From CAYWNK01 sp047639615 (GTDB lineage Bacteria > Planctomycetota > UBA1135 > GCA-002686595): a DNA stretch of 14,379 nt. A program made the translations under genes and the position numbers. Under the pieces are notes generated by a model that worked only from the letters and a program-made list of their open reading frames with translations, ran no database searches and was not told the DNA's origin. Shown in pieces: positions 1 to 7,527 of the stretch (positions are counted from its first letter, which is position 1; each line of letters starts with the position of its first letter). The stretch covers positions 1 through 14,379 of the forward strand of contig JBLIOL010000119.1 in NCBI GenBank assembly GCA_047639615.1. Reading direction: 5' to 3'.

Positions 1-215
1 CGGCGGATGGCTGGGGCAAGATCAAGATGGTGCTGCAGAGCTTCGCCATCGGTGGTTTGATTTGGATGGAGGCCTTTGGCTGGACGCCGTACTGGCGCGA
101 GGTTTGGAGCCCCGTGGTGCACGTGCTTGTCTGGGCGACCCTGATTGCGACCTTGGGCTCAGGCCTCAACTACGTGGTACGCACGCGCAAGGTGCTGTCT
201 GAGGTGGAGGAGTGA
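1..215 (+). CDS. pgsA: CDP-diacylglycerol-glycerol-3-phosphate 3-phosphatidyltransferase, C-terminal part
   Basis: The 5' end lies outside the window. The visible frame gives about 70 residues beginning A-D-G-W-G-K-I-K-M-V-L-Q. That is the post-catalytic W-G-K-x-K-T-x-x-Q segment typical of PgsA in the CDP-alcohol phosphatidyltransferase family. Two hydrophobic helices and a basic tail (R-T-R-K) follow. The enzyme joins CDP-diacylglycerol to glycerol-3-phosphate in the inner membrane, giving phosphatidylglycerophosphate. The catalytic D-x2-D-G-x2-A-R motif would be upstream and is not seen. The stop TGA overlaps the GTG of the next gene, a phosphatidylglycerophosphatase, which is the next step of the pathway and strongly supports the call. 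Confidence 0.85.
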   Translation, partial: ADGWGKIKMVLQSFAIGGLIWMEAFGWTPYWREVWSPVVHVLVWATLIATLGSGLNYVVRTRKVLSEVEE

Positions 216-715
216 AAGCTCTCGAGCGCCTCAAGCTCGGTATCGTCACATCGGGCTTCTTGGGCCTGGCTCCCTTCGCCCCGGGCACCTTCGGGACCCT
301 GGGCGGCGTGGCGATCGCCTACGCCCTGCGGGCCACGACGCCTTACTGGGCCTGGATCCTGGTGACGGCGGTGCTGCTCTACTTTGTAGGGCGCGCACTA
401 GCGCCCTGGGCGGAGCGAAACTCAGGCAAGGACCCGCAGTTCTTCGTCCTGGACGAGGTGGTTGGATACCTGGTTACGGTGGCGTGGATTCGGCCGCCCA
501 GCCTGCTTACCCTAGGGGTCGGCTTTCTCCTCTTCCGTCTCTTTGACGTGTGGAAACCGGCTCCAATCCACAGACTGGAGGCGCTCCCAGGCGGAGACGG
601 CATCATGGCTGACGACGTAATGGCTGGCATTTACGCGTTCGGCGTACTGCTGATCTTACGCTTGGCTTTTCCTGGTACCGACGTGAACCCCTGGGAATGG
701 GCTCCGGCGTCCTAG
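212..715 (+). CDS. pgpA: Phosphatidylglycerophosphatase A
   Basis: This 167-residue membrane protein should dephosphorylate phosphatidylglycerophosphate to phosphatidylglycerol. Family signatures are clear: A-P-F-A-P-G-T-F-G-T-L near residues 20-31, L-D-E-V-V-G near residue 75, and an F-R-L-F-D-V-W-K-P-x-P-I block followed by G-G-x-G-I-M-A-D-D-V-M-A-G-I. The last of these supplies the acidic residues typical of the PgpA active site. The length matches the family. The start is GTG at 212, overlapping the pgsA stop as GTGA. Upstream purines (GAGGTGGAGG) could act as a ribosome site, so translational coupling to pgsA is likely. Nothing looks damaged. Confidence 0.93.
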   Translation: MKALERLKLGIVTSGFLGLAPFAPGTFGTLGGVAIAYALRATTPYWAWILVTAVLLYFVGRALAPWAERNSGKDPQFFVLDEVVGYLVTVAWIRPPSLLTLGVGFLLFRLFDVWKPAPIHRLEALPGGDGIMADDVMAGIYAFGVLLILRLAFPGTDVNPWEWAPAS

Positions 716-740
716 CTCTTCGACCCCACCCCCCACGCAT

Positions 741-2102
741 ATGAGTATCGCGGCCCGCTTTGCACTAGCCATGACCCTCGCCCTAGTGGTGGTCATGTTC
801 TTAGCGGGCAGCATGCTCTTCGAGAAGACGGCGCGGGTCGTGGAATCGAGCGTAGACCATTCCCTGGCGGCCGCGACCAGCGTGCTAGGCGACACGGCGC
901 AGGCCAAAGCAGACGGCACCGAGCTCTTCGAACAAACCAGCAGTAGCGCTCTGCCCGTCGGACGCGCCACGCGCTTCGATGTGAAGATCCTCCAGGGTCA
1001 GTACGAGGGCGGAACGGGCCACCTCTATCAGGAGGGCCCGGATCACTCGCTCCTGGTGCCGGACACGGGCAACAACCCGCGCAAGGACCTGTACGGGCTC
1101 TTCCTGGTGGTGACCGCGGCCGTGGTCACGGTCGGTGCGCTGGTATCGGCGATGATCGCCATGCAGATTTCGAAGCCGCTCAACGTCTTGGTGAACGATG
1201 TGCGTGCCATCGCGCGCGGCAACCTGCACCACCGCACGAGCACCAAGGGCAGCGGCGAGGTGCGCGGCTTGGCTCAGGCTATCGACAAGATGGCTCACTC
1301 CCTGCAGGGAGCCCAGGACGCGGAGATCGAATTCGGCGTACGCGAGCGCGAGCGCGAGGTGGCCATGCAGGTGGCGGAGTCCTTGCTGCCCGAAGACACG
1401 CCGACCCTCGCTGGCTACAAGGTGGCCATGGCCCACGTGGGTTCCGATGAACCGGGCGGAGACTTCCACGACTACCAGGCGATGGAAAACGGGGGCTTGG
1501 CGCTCTTCGTGTGCGACGTCTCCGGCAAGGGCGTACCCAGTGCCATCGTCGGCGCGACGGCGCGCGCCTACCTCAAGTCCGAGCTAGAGAACATCAGTGA
1601 CGCCGAGCAGAGCCTCAAGCGCGTCAACCGCGCCGTAGCCCGGGACGTACGTCGCGGCATGTTCGTGACGGCACTCGGGGTGGTGGTGGATCCGAAGGCA
1701 CACGTGGCTACCGTGGCCTGCGCAGGCCACAAGTTGCCGCTGGTGCGTTGGGACGCGGCCGCCGGGCAGGTCAAGTTGATTCAGCCCGAGGGCATCGCCC
1801 TGGGCTTCGACAAGGGCCCGATCTTTGACCGCAGCCTCGAGTTGATCAAGGCACCGCTCGAAGCGGGCGACAAGATCCTCTTAGCCGGCACGGGCGCGGT
1901 GCAGGTGCTGAACGAAGAGGGCGAGGAGCTGGGCGAGAAGGCCCTCTACCGCGCCTTCGCACGGCACGCGAAGAAGGAGCCGGAGGCGCTGCTCAAGAGC
2001 CTCTTGATCGCTCTCCAAAACCACGCGGGCGAGACCCCCTTCCCGGCCGACGTTTCGATCATCGTTTTATCCCGCGACGGTGCAGCCAGCAACGAGGCTT
2101 AA
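741..2102 (+). CDS. Membrane HAMP-domain PP2C/SpoIIE-type serine phosphatase
   Basis: This 453-residue protein has an N-terminal helix (about 6-26), a short extracytoplasmic region, a second helix (about 117-141), a HAMP linker (about 142-190) and a C-terminal PP2C/SpoIIE (RsbU-like) domain. Visible phosphatase motifs are G-G-D-F at 239-242 (metal aspartate) and C-D-V-S-G-K-G with D259. The family usually dephosphorylates anti-sigma-factor antagonists in partner-switching pathways. No antagonist or switch kinase lies nearby, so the partner is unknown. One oddity is that the usual T-D-G metal motif near the C-terminus reads G-T-G (in L-L-A-G-T-G-A-V), and the final D-D reads A-D. Activity may therefore be altered. 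No Shine-Dalgarno sequence is seen before the ATG at 741, which follows pgpA by 25 bases. Confidence 0.85.
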   Translation: MSIAARFALAMTLALVVVMFLAGSMLFEKTARVVESSVDHSLAAATSVLGDTAQAKADGTELFEQTSSSALPVGRATRFDVKILQGQYEGGTGHLYQEGPDHSLLVPDTGNNPRKDLYGLFLVVTAAVVTVGALVSAMIAMQISKPLNVLVNDVRAIARGNLHHRTSTKGSGEVRGLAQAIDKMAHSLQGAQDAEIEFGVREREREVAMQVAESLLPEDTPTLAGYKVAMAHVGSDEPGGDFHDYQAMENGGLALFVCDVSGKGVPSAIVGATARAYLKSELENISDAEQSLKRVNRAVARDVRRGMFVTALGVVVDPKAHVATVACAGHKLPLVRWDAAAGQVKLIQPEGIALGFDKGPIFDRSLELIKAPLEAGDKILLAGTGAVQVLNEEGEELGEKALYRAFARHAKKEPEALLKSLLIALQNHAGETPFPADVSIIVLSRDGAASNEA

Positions 2103-2110
2103 TCTCTCCC

Positions 2111-2395
2111 ATGGAAATCAAAGAGTTCCAGAGCCTGATCGAGGCCGTCTATTACGAGAAGGACTCCAAGCGGGGTCTAGCCGGCACGCACATGTGGTTC
2201 TGCGAGGAGGTGGGCGAGCTGACCCGCGCTCTGCGCCGAGACACCCGGGACGAACTGGAAGGTGAGTTCGCGGACGTTCTCGCTTGGCTCGCGTCCATGG
2301 CTTCCATCGCAGGCATCGATCTGCAGAAGGCAGCCATGGACAAGTACGCGAAGGGTTGCCCGCGTTGTTCGGCGACGCCTTGTACCTGCGGGTAA
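2111..2395 (+). CDS. MazG-like nucleotide pyrophosphohydrolase with cysteine tail
   Basis: This 94-residue protein has the all-alpha NTP pyrophosphohydrolase (MazG) pattern: E32-E33-x-x-E36 in C-E-E-V-G-E-L and E52-x-x-D55 in E-F-A-D-V-L-A-W-L. These are the Mg-binding acidic pairs of the family. The expected role is hydrolysis of nucleoside triphosphates, possibly non-canonical ones, to monophosphate plus pyrophosphate. After the second helix pair the chain ends in C83-P-R-C86-x4-C91-T-C93, a cysteine-rich tail that could bind zinc or form disulfides. The gene follows the phosphatase by 8 bases and precedes priA closely, suggesting a shared transcript. The start reads CTCCC-ATG without a Shine-Dalgarno sequence. 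The substrate cannot be judged from sequence. Confidence 0.8.
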   Translation: MEIKEFQSLIEAVYYEKDSKRGLAGTHMWFCEEVGELTRALRRDTRDELEGEFADVLAWLASMASIAGIDLQKAAMDKYAKGCPRCSATPCTCG

Positions 2396-2435
2396 GCTAG
2401 GTCATGGCCCCTTCCGACCCGGCTCCGCAGGGTGC

Positions 2436-2440
2436 GGAGG
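2436..2440 (+). promoter_or_regulatory. Shine-Dalgarno GGAGG deciding the priA start
   Basis: GGAGG sits five bases before the ATG at 2446. The in-frame ATG at 2404 has no such site, and the 14 residues it would add (rich in Ala and Pro) do not look like PriA. The start at 2446 is therefore preferred. Confidence 0.6.
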
Positions 2441-2445
2441 CTCCC

Positions 2446-4677
2446 ATGCTCGCGGGCATGGAGACCAGCGTGCAGTTCGCCGATGTGGCGCTGCAGCGCC
2501 CGGTGCGTCGGGAGTGGACGTACAAGGTGCCGGTCGAATACCAGGCCAATCTACAGGTGGGCATGCGCGTGGCCGTGCCCCTCGGACGGCGGCGCGAAAT
2601 CGGCGTGGTGGTGCGTCTGTCGGCGGAGTGCAAGCTTGAGTCGAAGCGTGTGCGCGCCATCGCCACGGTGCTCGACGAGCAGCCGGTGGTGGACCAGCCT
2701 CTCTTGGATTTGACGCGCTGGATGGCGGACTACTACGCCTGCGCCTGGGGTGAGGCGCTGGGTGCGGTTCTGCCGGCGGCGCTGAAGCGCGAGCGCGGCA
2801 AGCGCATGCTGACCGTGGTGGAGCCGGCGCCCGGCGTGGGTGTGGAGCAATTGGAGAGCCTCGAGACCAGCAGCCCCAAACAGCACATCGTACTGCGCAC
2901 CTTGCTGGAGGCCAGCGGTCCCATGGAGCGGCCGGACCTGCTGCGCAAGCTCAACCTGACGGCCTCGCCACTGAACACCTTGATCAAGAAGGGGCTCGTC
3001 AGCGCCACCAAGGTCGAGGCGGAGATCGACGAGTTACTGAGGGGCGGCAATTCGGAGCGGGTGCGTCCGGAGCAGCTCACGGAGGATCAGACCAGCGCTG
3101 TGGAGGCCATCACCGAGCGTCTCTCGGCGCGTGAGTTCGGAGCCTTCCTACTCTACGGCGTCACGGGCAGCGGCAAGACTGAGGTCTACCTGCGTGTGAT
3201 TGAGAAGTGCTTGGCCCAGGGGCGCGGGGCGATTGTGCTCGTGCCGGAAATTGCGCTCACGCCCCAGACCGTTGGCTGGTTCCAGTCGCGCTTCGAGAGT
3301 GTGGCTGTGCTGCACAGTCGTATGAGCGATGGCCAGCGCCTCGACATGTGGCAGCGCGTGCAGCGCGGCGATGCGCGCGTGGTGGTGGGGGCGCGCTCGG
3401 CGATCTTTGCACCGGTCAAGGACCTGGGCGTGATCGTGGTGGACGAGGAGCACGAGCCCTCATTCAAGCAGGGCAGCACGCCGCGCTATCATGCGCGCGA
3501 CGTGGCCGTGGTGCGCGCCCATCGCACCGGCGCTGTGTGTCTCCTGGGATCGGCCACGCCTTCCATGGAGAGCTGGGTCAATGCGGAGCGCGGGCGCTAT
3601 GAACGTCTGGATCTGCGCAGTCGCGTGCATGGCAAGCCCATGCCGCCTGTGGAGACCGTGGACATGCGCCTGCAGCGCGGGAAGGGTCCCTTCTCGTTGC
3701 CGCTGATGAATCGCTTGCGTGAGACCTTGGAGCGCAAGGAGCAAGCAATCCTGCTGCTCAATCGGCGCGGCTTCTCCACGACTATGTGGTGCAAGAAGTG
3801 CTTCGTATCTGTGCGCTGTGAAAACTGTGATGTGACTCTGACCTATCACCGCAAGCGCGAGCGCATGGTTTGTCATGCCTGCTGCGAGGAGAGCTTGGCC
3901 CCGGCGGCCTGTCCGAGTTGCACGGCTCCAGCCCTGAAGTTTGTGGGCGAGGGCTCGGAGAAGATCGAGCTCCTGCTTCCTCGGGAGCTTCCCGGTGTGC
4001 GTGTGGCTCGCATGGATTCCGACACCATGCTGCGGGTTGAGGATTACGAAAATACCCTGGCCGCATTCGGCCGGGGGGAGATCGATGTATTGGTTGGCAC
4101 CCAGATGATCGCCAAGGGGCTCGACTTTCCGCGCGTGACCTTGGTGGGCATCATCGCGGCCGACGGAGCCCTGAATTCCGGGGACTTCCGTGCCACAGAG
4201 CGCACCTTCCAGCTGATTTCCCAGGTCTCGGGGCGGGCGGGCCGCGGAGAGCTAGATGGGCGCATCGTGCTTCAGTGCCGGGAGCCAGAAGAGCCGACCT
4301 TGATCCATGCGGCGCGGCATGACTACGAGGGTTTCATGGTCCGCGATATCAGCGATCGCAAGACGATCGGCTTTCCGCCCTTTTCGCGCATCATTCGTGT
4401 GGTCTTTGAGGACGAGGATGAGCAGCGCGTAGTCCAGTGCGCCGCCCATGTGGCTGCAGTTCTGCGCGAGCATCTAGCGGTGCACGGCGTGCAGGTGTTC
4501 GGGCCCTCGCCCGCTCAAACGTCCATGCTGCGTCGCCGGCACCGGCACAACCTCTTGGTCAAAGGCCCGCTCGAGGGCGAGGGCATGGCTCATGCGCGCG
4601 GGCTGCTGCTGCAGCTCTCGGACGAGAACGCTCGGCCACGGATCAAGATCGATGTGGATCCGGTCAACCTGATGTGA
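2446..4677 (+). CDS. priA: Primosomal protein N' (replication restart helicase PriA)
   Basis: This is a 743-residue superfamily 2 helicase that reloads the replisome at stalled forks; the length is normal. The N-terminal DNA-binding region begins near V-Q-F-A-D-V-A-L. Walker A G-V-T-G-S-G-K-T is at 238-245, the D-E-E-H box at 333-336 and G-S-A-T-P follows. A zinc-binding insertion has paired cysteines at 449/452, 458/461, 476/479 (with an adjacent C480) and 489/492. The motifs V-G-T-Q-M-I-A-K-G-L-D-F and Q-V-S-G-R-A-G-R are the late helicase motifs. The start at 2446 is chosen for its GGAGG site; ATG 2404 (757 residues) is the alternative. It ends in TGA, which shows that TGA is an ordinary stop in this genome. 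Confidence 0.96.
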   Translation: MLAGMETSVQFADVALQRPVRREWTYKVPVEYQANLQVGMRVAVPLGRRREIGVVVRLSAECKLESKRVRAIATVLDEQPVVDQPLLDLTRWMADYYACAWGEALGAVLPAALKRERGKRMLTVVEPAPGVGVEQLESLETSSPKQHIVLRTLLEASGPMERPDLLRKLNLTASPLNTLIKKGLVSATKVEAEIDELLRGGNSERVRPEQLTEDQTSAVEAITERLSAREFGAFLLYGVTGSGKTEVYLRVIEKCLAQGRGAIVLVPEIALTPQTVGWFQSRFESVAVLHSRMSDGQRLDMWQRVQRGDARVVVGARSAIFAPVKDLGVIVVDEEHEPSFKQGSTPRYHARDVAVVRAHRTGAVCLLGSATPSMESWVNAERGRYERLDLRSRVHGKPMPPVETVDMRLQRGKGPFSLPLMNRLRETLERKEQAILLLNRRGFSTTMWCKKCFVSVRCENCDVTLTYHRKRERMVCHACCEESLAPAACPSCTAPALKFVGEGSEKIELLLPRELPGVRVARMDSDTMLRVEDYENTLAAFGRGEIDVLVGTQMIAKGLDFPRVTLVGIIAADGALNSGDFRATERTFQLISQVSGRAGRGELDGRIVLQCREPEEPTLIHAARHDYEGFMVRDISDRKTIGFPPFSRIIRVVFEDEDEQRVVQCAAHVAAVLREHLAVHGVQVFGPSPAQTSMLRRRHRHNLLVKGPLEGEGMAHARGLLLQLSDENARPRIKIDVDPVNLM

Positions 4678-4735
4678 GCAGGAGGCGTGTCCTCATTTGG
4701 GGAGAGCGTCTGGGCTAGATGGGCCTTCTGTGGTT

Positions 4736-4901
4736 CTAGCAGCCCGCTTAAAAAACAGCGACTTGTCGCTCGGCTCCCACGAAGCGCCTGGCTGCGTTGC
4801 CAGACCCCCCAAATAGCCACCACTATGGGGAGAACCTGTCGCCTTGCCAGACGATCCGTGGAAACCAATCGCTGGGCCGTTGTCTTTCAACGGCCTGCTA
4901 G
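4736..4901. repeat. CTAG-bounded structured inverted-repeat element (copy 1)
   Basis: This 166-bp element lies in the 289-bp gap after priA. Its end arms (4736-4752 and 4885-4901) match as an inverted repeat at 14 of 17 positions, and both ends are CTAG. Inside are a 6-bp hairpin beside an A6 run (4757-4770), a hairpin CTGGC/GCCAG (4788-4803), a central hairpin with arms near 4807-4816 and 4823-4830, and a perfect 8-bp hairpin with a 5-base loop (4875-4895). GCTGCGTTGC lies at offset 55 and GCCTTGCC at offset 105, exactly as in the element at 12990-13156. No protein is encoded. It is probably a non-autonomous mobile (MITE-like) or REP-like repeat. The remainder of the gap (4678-4735, 4902-4966) shows nothing recognisable. 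Confidence 0.75.
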
Positions 4902-4966
4902 GGCGTTCGGCACGCTGCTTGCATAGGGCCTGGTGAGAACCGAACACCTTTTGACCTGACCGACCC

Positions 4967-6007
4967 ATGCAGACCCTCACGCTACTCGCCCTCAGCACGC
5001 TCTTCCTGCTTCCGCCTCAGCCCGTGGAGGAGACCCTGGCCTGGAATCCGGCTCCGAGCCCGACCCTGCGCCGCACGGTGAATCTCGAGTCGAGCACCAC
5101 TGTCGATGAGTCCACCCTGCTCCTGATGGGGGATGAGCGGGATGCTGGATCCGGTATGGAGCGCACGCGCGACTTCAGGATCGTGACCCTTGAGAACTAC
5201 GCTGCCTCCGAGAGTGCGCACCCTCATCGCTTGGTGCGAGTGTACGAGTCCGTGCGCGAGAGCAAGGCTAGCGAAGGTGCTCCGGCTGATGTGCACATTA
5301 CTGGCCTGGGCGATGAGACCGGTCTGCTCGAGGGATTGACCGTGGCCTTTGACTACGACGCTGAAGAGGACACCTGGGCTGCGGCTTTCGCGGATGATTC
5401 TGAGGGCGATGAGGAGTGGCTCGCCCTGCTGAAAGCTGACATGGACTGCGCGGCTTTTCTGCCCAGCTCCGCGGTCAAGTCCGGCGACTCCTGGGATGTG
5501 GAGCTGGTGGCCGCCCACGACCTGCTCTGGCCTGGCGGCGAGGTGCTCGTTGAGTCCGCTTCTGATTCCGATGATGGACCCGAAGGGGGCATCCGAATCA
5601 ACATGCCGAGGAACGCTGACATCCGGCGTTTGGACGAGTTGGATGGGAGCCTGGAAGCTACCTATACCGGCTCACGGGAAGTCGATGGCCGCATGTTGGC
5701 TGTGATCGAGCTCGAGCTGGATCTAGCCGGCGATCTGGAAGTGATCGATGACCTGCTGGCGAAGTCGCCGGGATCCGATGACGAATACAGCTTGGCTGAT
5801 TGCTCGCGTGAGCTCGAGGGCAAGGGCGAGCTGCTCTGGGATATCAAAGGCGGCCACCTGGCGAGCCTGGTGTTCACGGTGGACTTTGAGACCTCCCTGG
5901 ATGCCGCTTGGAGCATGCCGGCGGGCGGTATGGACTTGGACTTGGAGACGTCTAACACCGAGTCCGGGCAGCTCAAGCTCGAGATCAACGTCGAGCGCGT
6001 GGAGTAG
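4967..6007 (+). CDS. Secreted acidic protein of unknown function
   Basis: I do not recognise this 346-residue protein. It begins with a hydrophobic leader (M-Q-T-L-T-L-L-A-L-S-T-L-F-L-L-P-P) typical of a Sec signal peptide, although without basic residues. The mature part is strikingly rich in Asp and Glu (for example D-D-S-E-G-D-E-E-W and S-D-S-D-D-G-P-E-G-G) and alternates strand-like segments with loops, suggesting an all-beta exported protein. Only two cysteines are visible (in M-D-C-A and A-D-C-S). The start reads CCGACCC-ATG without a Shine-Dalgarno sequence. It stands alone, between a repeat element and a convergent gene whose stop lies five bases away. Reading frame and signal peptide are convincing, but the function is not assignable. 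Confidence 0.75.
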   Translation: MQTLTLLALSTLFLLPPQPVEETLAWNPAPSPTLRRTVNLESSTTVDESTLLLMGDERDAGSGMERTRDFRIVTLENYAASESAHPHRLVRVYESVRESKASEGAPADVHITGLGDETGLLEGLTVAFDYDAEEDTWAAAFADDSEGDEEWLALLKADMDCAAFLPSSAVKSGDSWDVELVAAHDLLWPGGEVLVESASDSDDGPEGGIRINMPRNADIRRLDELDGSLEATYTGSREVDGRMLAVIELELDLAGDLEVIDDLLAKSPGSDDEYSLADCSRELEGKGELLWDIKGGHLASLVFTVDFETSLDAAWSMPAGGMDLDLETSNTESGQLKLEINVERVE

Positions 6008-6012
6008 GGTTA

Positions 6013-6867
6013 CTACTTGTCCTCATCACCGTATTCGGTGAGGCGCGCTTCGAGCATCTCCATCAAGTCCACGTCGCCGCTCTCCAGCAAGCTCTCGAAT
6101 CCCTCGCGAGCTGCCAGCCAGGCGCCCGCGATCAGGGATAAGTGAATAATCACCAGGGCCCCATCTCTGGTGATTCCTTCAATTAAGGGCCCGAACCATT
6201 CAGGCAGTACGTCGCTGAATATGGCCTTGAAGATCGCCCCGAAGAACATGACTAGCAGCGGGGTCATAACACCCAGCAGCATGAGCGTGATCTTCAGCAT
6301 GATGCCGAAGATGAAGCAGCGCATGCCGAGGTCGAAGAGGGCGGATCCCCAATCGCGCCGGTAGCACAGGGTTGCGGAGACTACGGCAAGGGTCGCGCTG
6401 AGGCCCAGTGCACTGCGGAGGATGTCGGCGCTGGCGCTGACGAGCGCCACAGCCCAGTTTGTGTCGAGTGCGGAAGGCTCTGAAGCGGGCAGGCCTAATG
6501 TCAGGCGTGCGACGGGAGCCATCAGAACGAGCAACGCAGCTGCTGGAAAGAGCGGCAGAGCCAGAGCCTCGAAGGCTGCGTCGGGCTCGTTCTCACCAAG
6601 CATCTCGCGGGTGCGTGTGAGCACGCTACGGATGCGCCAGGCGGCGATCGCGGCGAAGAGCAGCACGGCCCAGGAGATGTTGTCCACGATCATGATCTTG
6701 GACCCGTAGCGCTGCTCGATGAACGCGCCAGCGCTGGCGCAAGCCACGCCGACCATTAGCACCGCGAGCCCTGGCAAGGGCCCCCAGGTGAGCCGCCGGA
6801 GCGCTCCCGCAAGGGGATTGGAGCCATAGCCAGCCCAGGCCCGCAAGACCTGCCCGCCGCCCTGCAT
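6013..6867 (-). CDS. Multi-pass membrane protein of unknown function
   Basis: This is the only minus-strand gene recognised. It encodes 284 residues with about six hydrophobic helices, separated by short loops and followed by an acidic tail (E-S-G-D-V-D-L-M-E-M-L-E-A-R-L-T-E-Y-G-D). Long runs such as I-M-L-K-I-T-L-M-L-L-G-V-M-T-P-L-L-V-M-F are clearly membrane segments. I see no catalytic motif and do not recognise a family. The start is placed at the ATG at 6867 because AGAGGAG lies five bases upstream; a GTG at 6900 would add 11 residues without such a site. It converges with the secreted acidic protein and diverges from the ECF sigma gene. Confidence 0.75.
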   Translation of the reverse strand: MQGGGQVLRAWAGYGSNPLAGALRRLTWGPLPGLAVLMVGVACASAGAFIEQRYGSKIMIVDNISWAVLLFAAIAAWRIRSVLTRTREMLGENEPDAAFEALALPLFPAAALLVLMAPVARLTLGLPASEPSALDTNWAVALVSASADILRSALGLSATLAVVSATLCYRRDWGSALFDLGMRCFIFGIMLKITLMLLGVMTPLLVMFFGAIFKAIFSDVLPEWFGPLIEGITRDGALVIIHLSLIAGAWLAAREGFESLLESGDVDLMEMLEARLTEYGDEDK

Positions 6868-6872
6868 GGCCG

Positions 6873-6879
6873 CTCCTCT
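6873..6879 (-). promoter_or_regulatory. Shine-Dalgarno AGAGGAG for the minus-strand membrane gene
   Basis: On the minus strand AGAGGAG lies five bases before the ATG at 6867. It decides this start over the upstream in-frame GTG at 6900, and is one of the few strong ribosome sites in the window. Confidence 0.6.
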
Positions 6880-6900
6880 CAGTCTGCCTAGGTTGTACAC

Positions 6901-7013
6901 GGTGCTGAGGATAGCGTTCGCCCGCCCGCTCTGGGGATTCAGTGGAATCCCGTAAGGAATGGAGGGCAGCCTGACACTAGTGCTAGCAGAAGCTGGGTCA
7001 CCGGCTCAGCACC
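6901..7013. repeat. Nested inverted repeats in the divergent intergenic region
   Basis: A perfect 9-bp inverted repeat brackets the region: GGTGCTGAG at 6901-6909 and CTCAGCACC at 7005-7013, the latter one base before the sigma-factor ATG. Within it, GGGATTC (6934-6940) and GAATCCC (6945-6951) form a perfect 7-bp stem with loop AGTG. The region should hold promoters for both divergent genes, and the palindrome could be an operator. No convincing -35/-10 pair could be fixed by eye. Confidence 0.35.
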
Positions 7014-7014
7014 C

Positions 7015-7527
7015 ATGAACGACACCGACCAAAGACGCACCCTCGACGAATGGCTCAGTGCCCATCGTGGACTCTTGTTCAAGGTCGTTCGCGCCTATGC
7101 CTTCGATGCCCACGATCGAGAGGACCTCTTCCAGGAGGTGGCTTTCCAGCTCTGGAATTCCATTCCGAATTTCCGAGGCGATTCAAAGGCTTCCACCTGG
7201 GTCTACCGGGTGGCCTTGTACGCGGGCATCGAATGGTCGCGCAAGGAGCGCCGCCGCTCGGACAAGCAAGAACGCTTGGACGTTTCGGAACACGGTCAAG
7301 GCCTCACACTTCCGGACGAGGATGGGCGGGTGGCTTGGCTCTACGGGCGCATTGCGCAGCTTGAGCCTCTGGATCGTTCCCTGATGCTGCTGGTGCTCGA
7401 GGGGCTCAGCTATCGAGAGATGGCACAGACGCTCGGCATCTCAGAGAGCAACGTGGGAGCGAAAATTAGTCGTATCAAGCAGGCACTTAGCCAGCAGACG
7501 GAAGGAGCGAATAGCCATGAACTTTGA
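7015..7527 (+). CDS. ECF-family RNA polymerase sigma factor
   Basis: This 170-residue protein has only regions 2 and 4, as in extracytoplasmic-function sigma factors. Region 2 (about 18-75) includes D-A-H-D-R-E-D-L-F-Q-E-V-A-F-Q-L-W and F-R-G-D-S-K-A-S-T-W-V-Y-R-V-A, which bind core polymerase and the -10 DNA. Region 4 (about 118-162) has L-S-Y-R-E-M-A-Q-T-L-G-I-S-E-S-N-V-G, the helix-turn-helix for the -35 element. The start reads CACCC-ATG without a Shine-Dalgarno sequence. The next gene overlaps by 11 bases, so the two are co-translated, and that neighbour probably controls the factor. Stop is TGA. Target promoters are unknown. Confidence 0.93.
   Translation: MNDTDQRRTLDEWLSAHRGLLFKVVRAYAFDAHDREDLFQEVAFQLWNSIPNFRGDSKASTWVYRVALYAGIEWSRKERRRSDKQERLDVSEHGQGLTLPDEDGRVAWLYGRIAQLEPLDRSLMLLVLEGLSYREMAQTLGISESNVGAKISRIKQALSQQTEGANSHEL
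7502..7507 (+). promoter_or_regulatory. Shine-Dalgarno AAGGAG inside the sigma gene
   Basis: AAGGAG lies nine bases before the ATG at 7517, within the last codons of the sigma factor. It gives the overlapping membrane protein its own ribosome site and supports that start. Confidence 0.5.

Noticed and set aside
885..1469. Long minus-strand frame of 194 codons opposite the phosphatase
   Set aside because: It lies entirely within a well-supported gene, and its composition (His- and Arg-rich, no motif) is typical of antisense shadows in GC-rich DNA. The same applies to the other antisense frames.
4750..4770. Rho-independent terminator on the minus strand (6-bp hairpin then T6)
   Set aside because: The shape fits, but no minus-strand gene precedes it, and it is part of the repeat element's structure.
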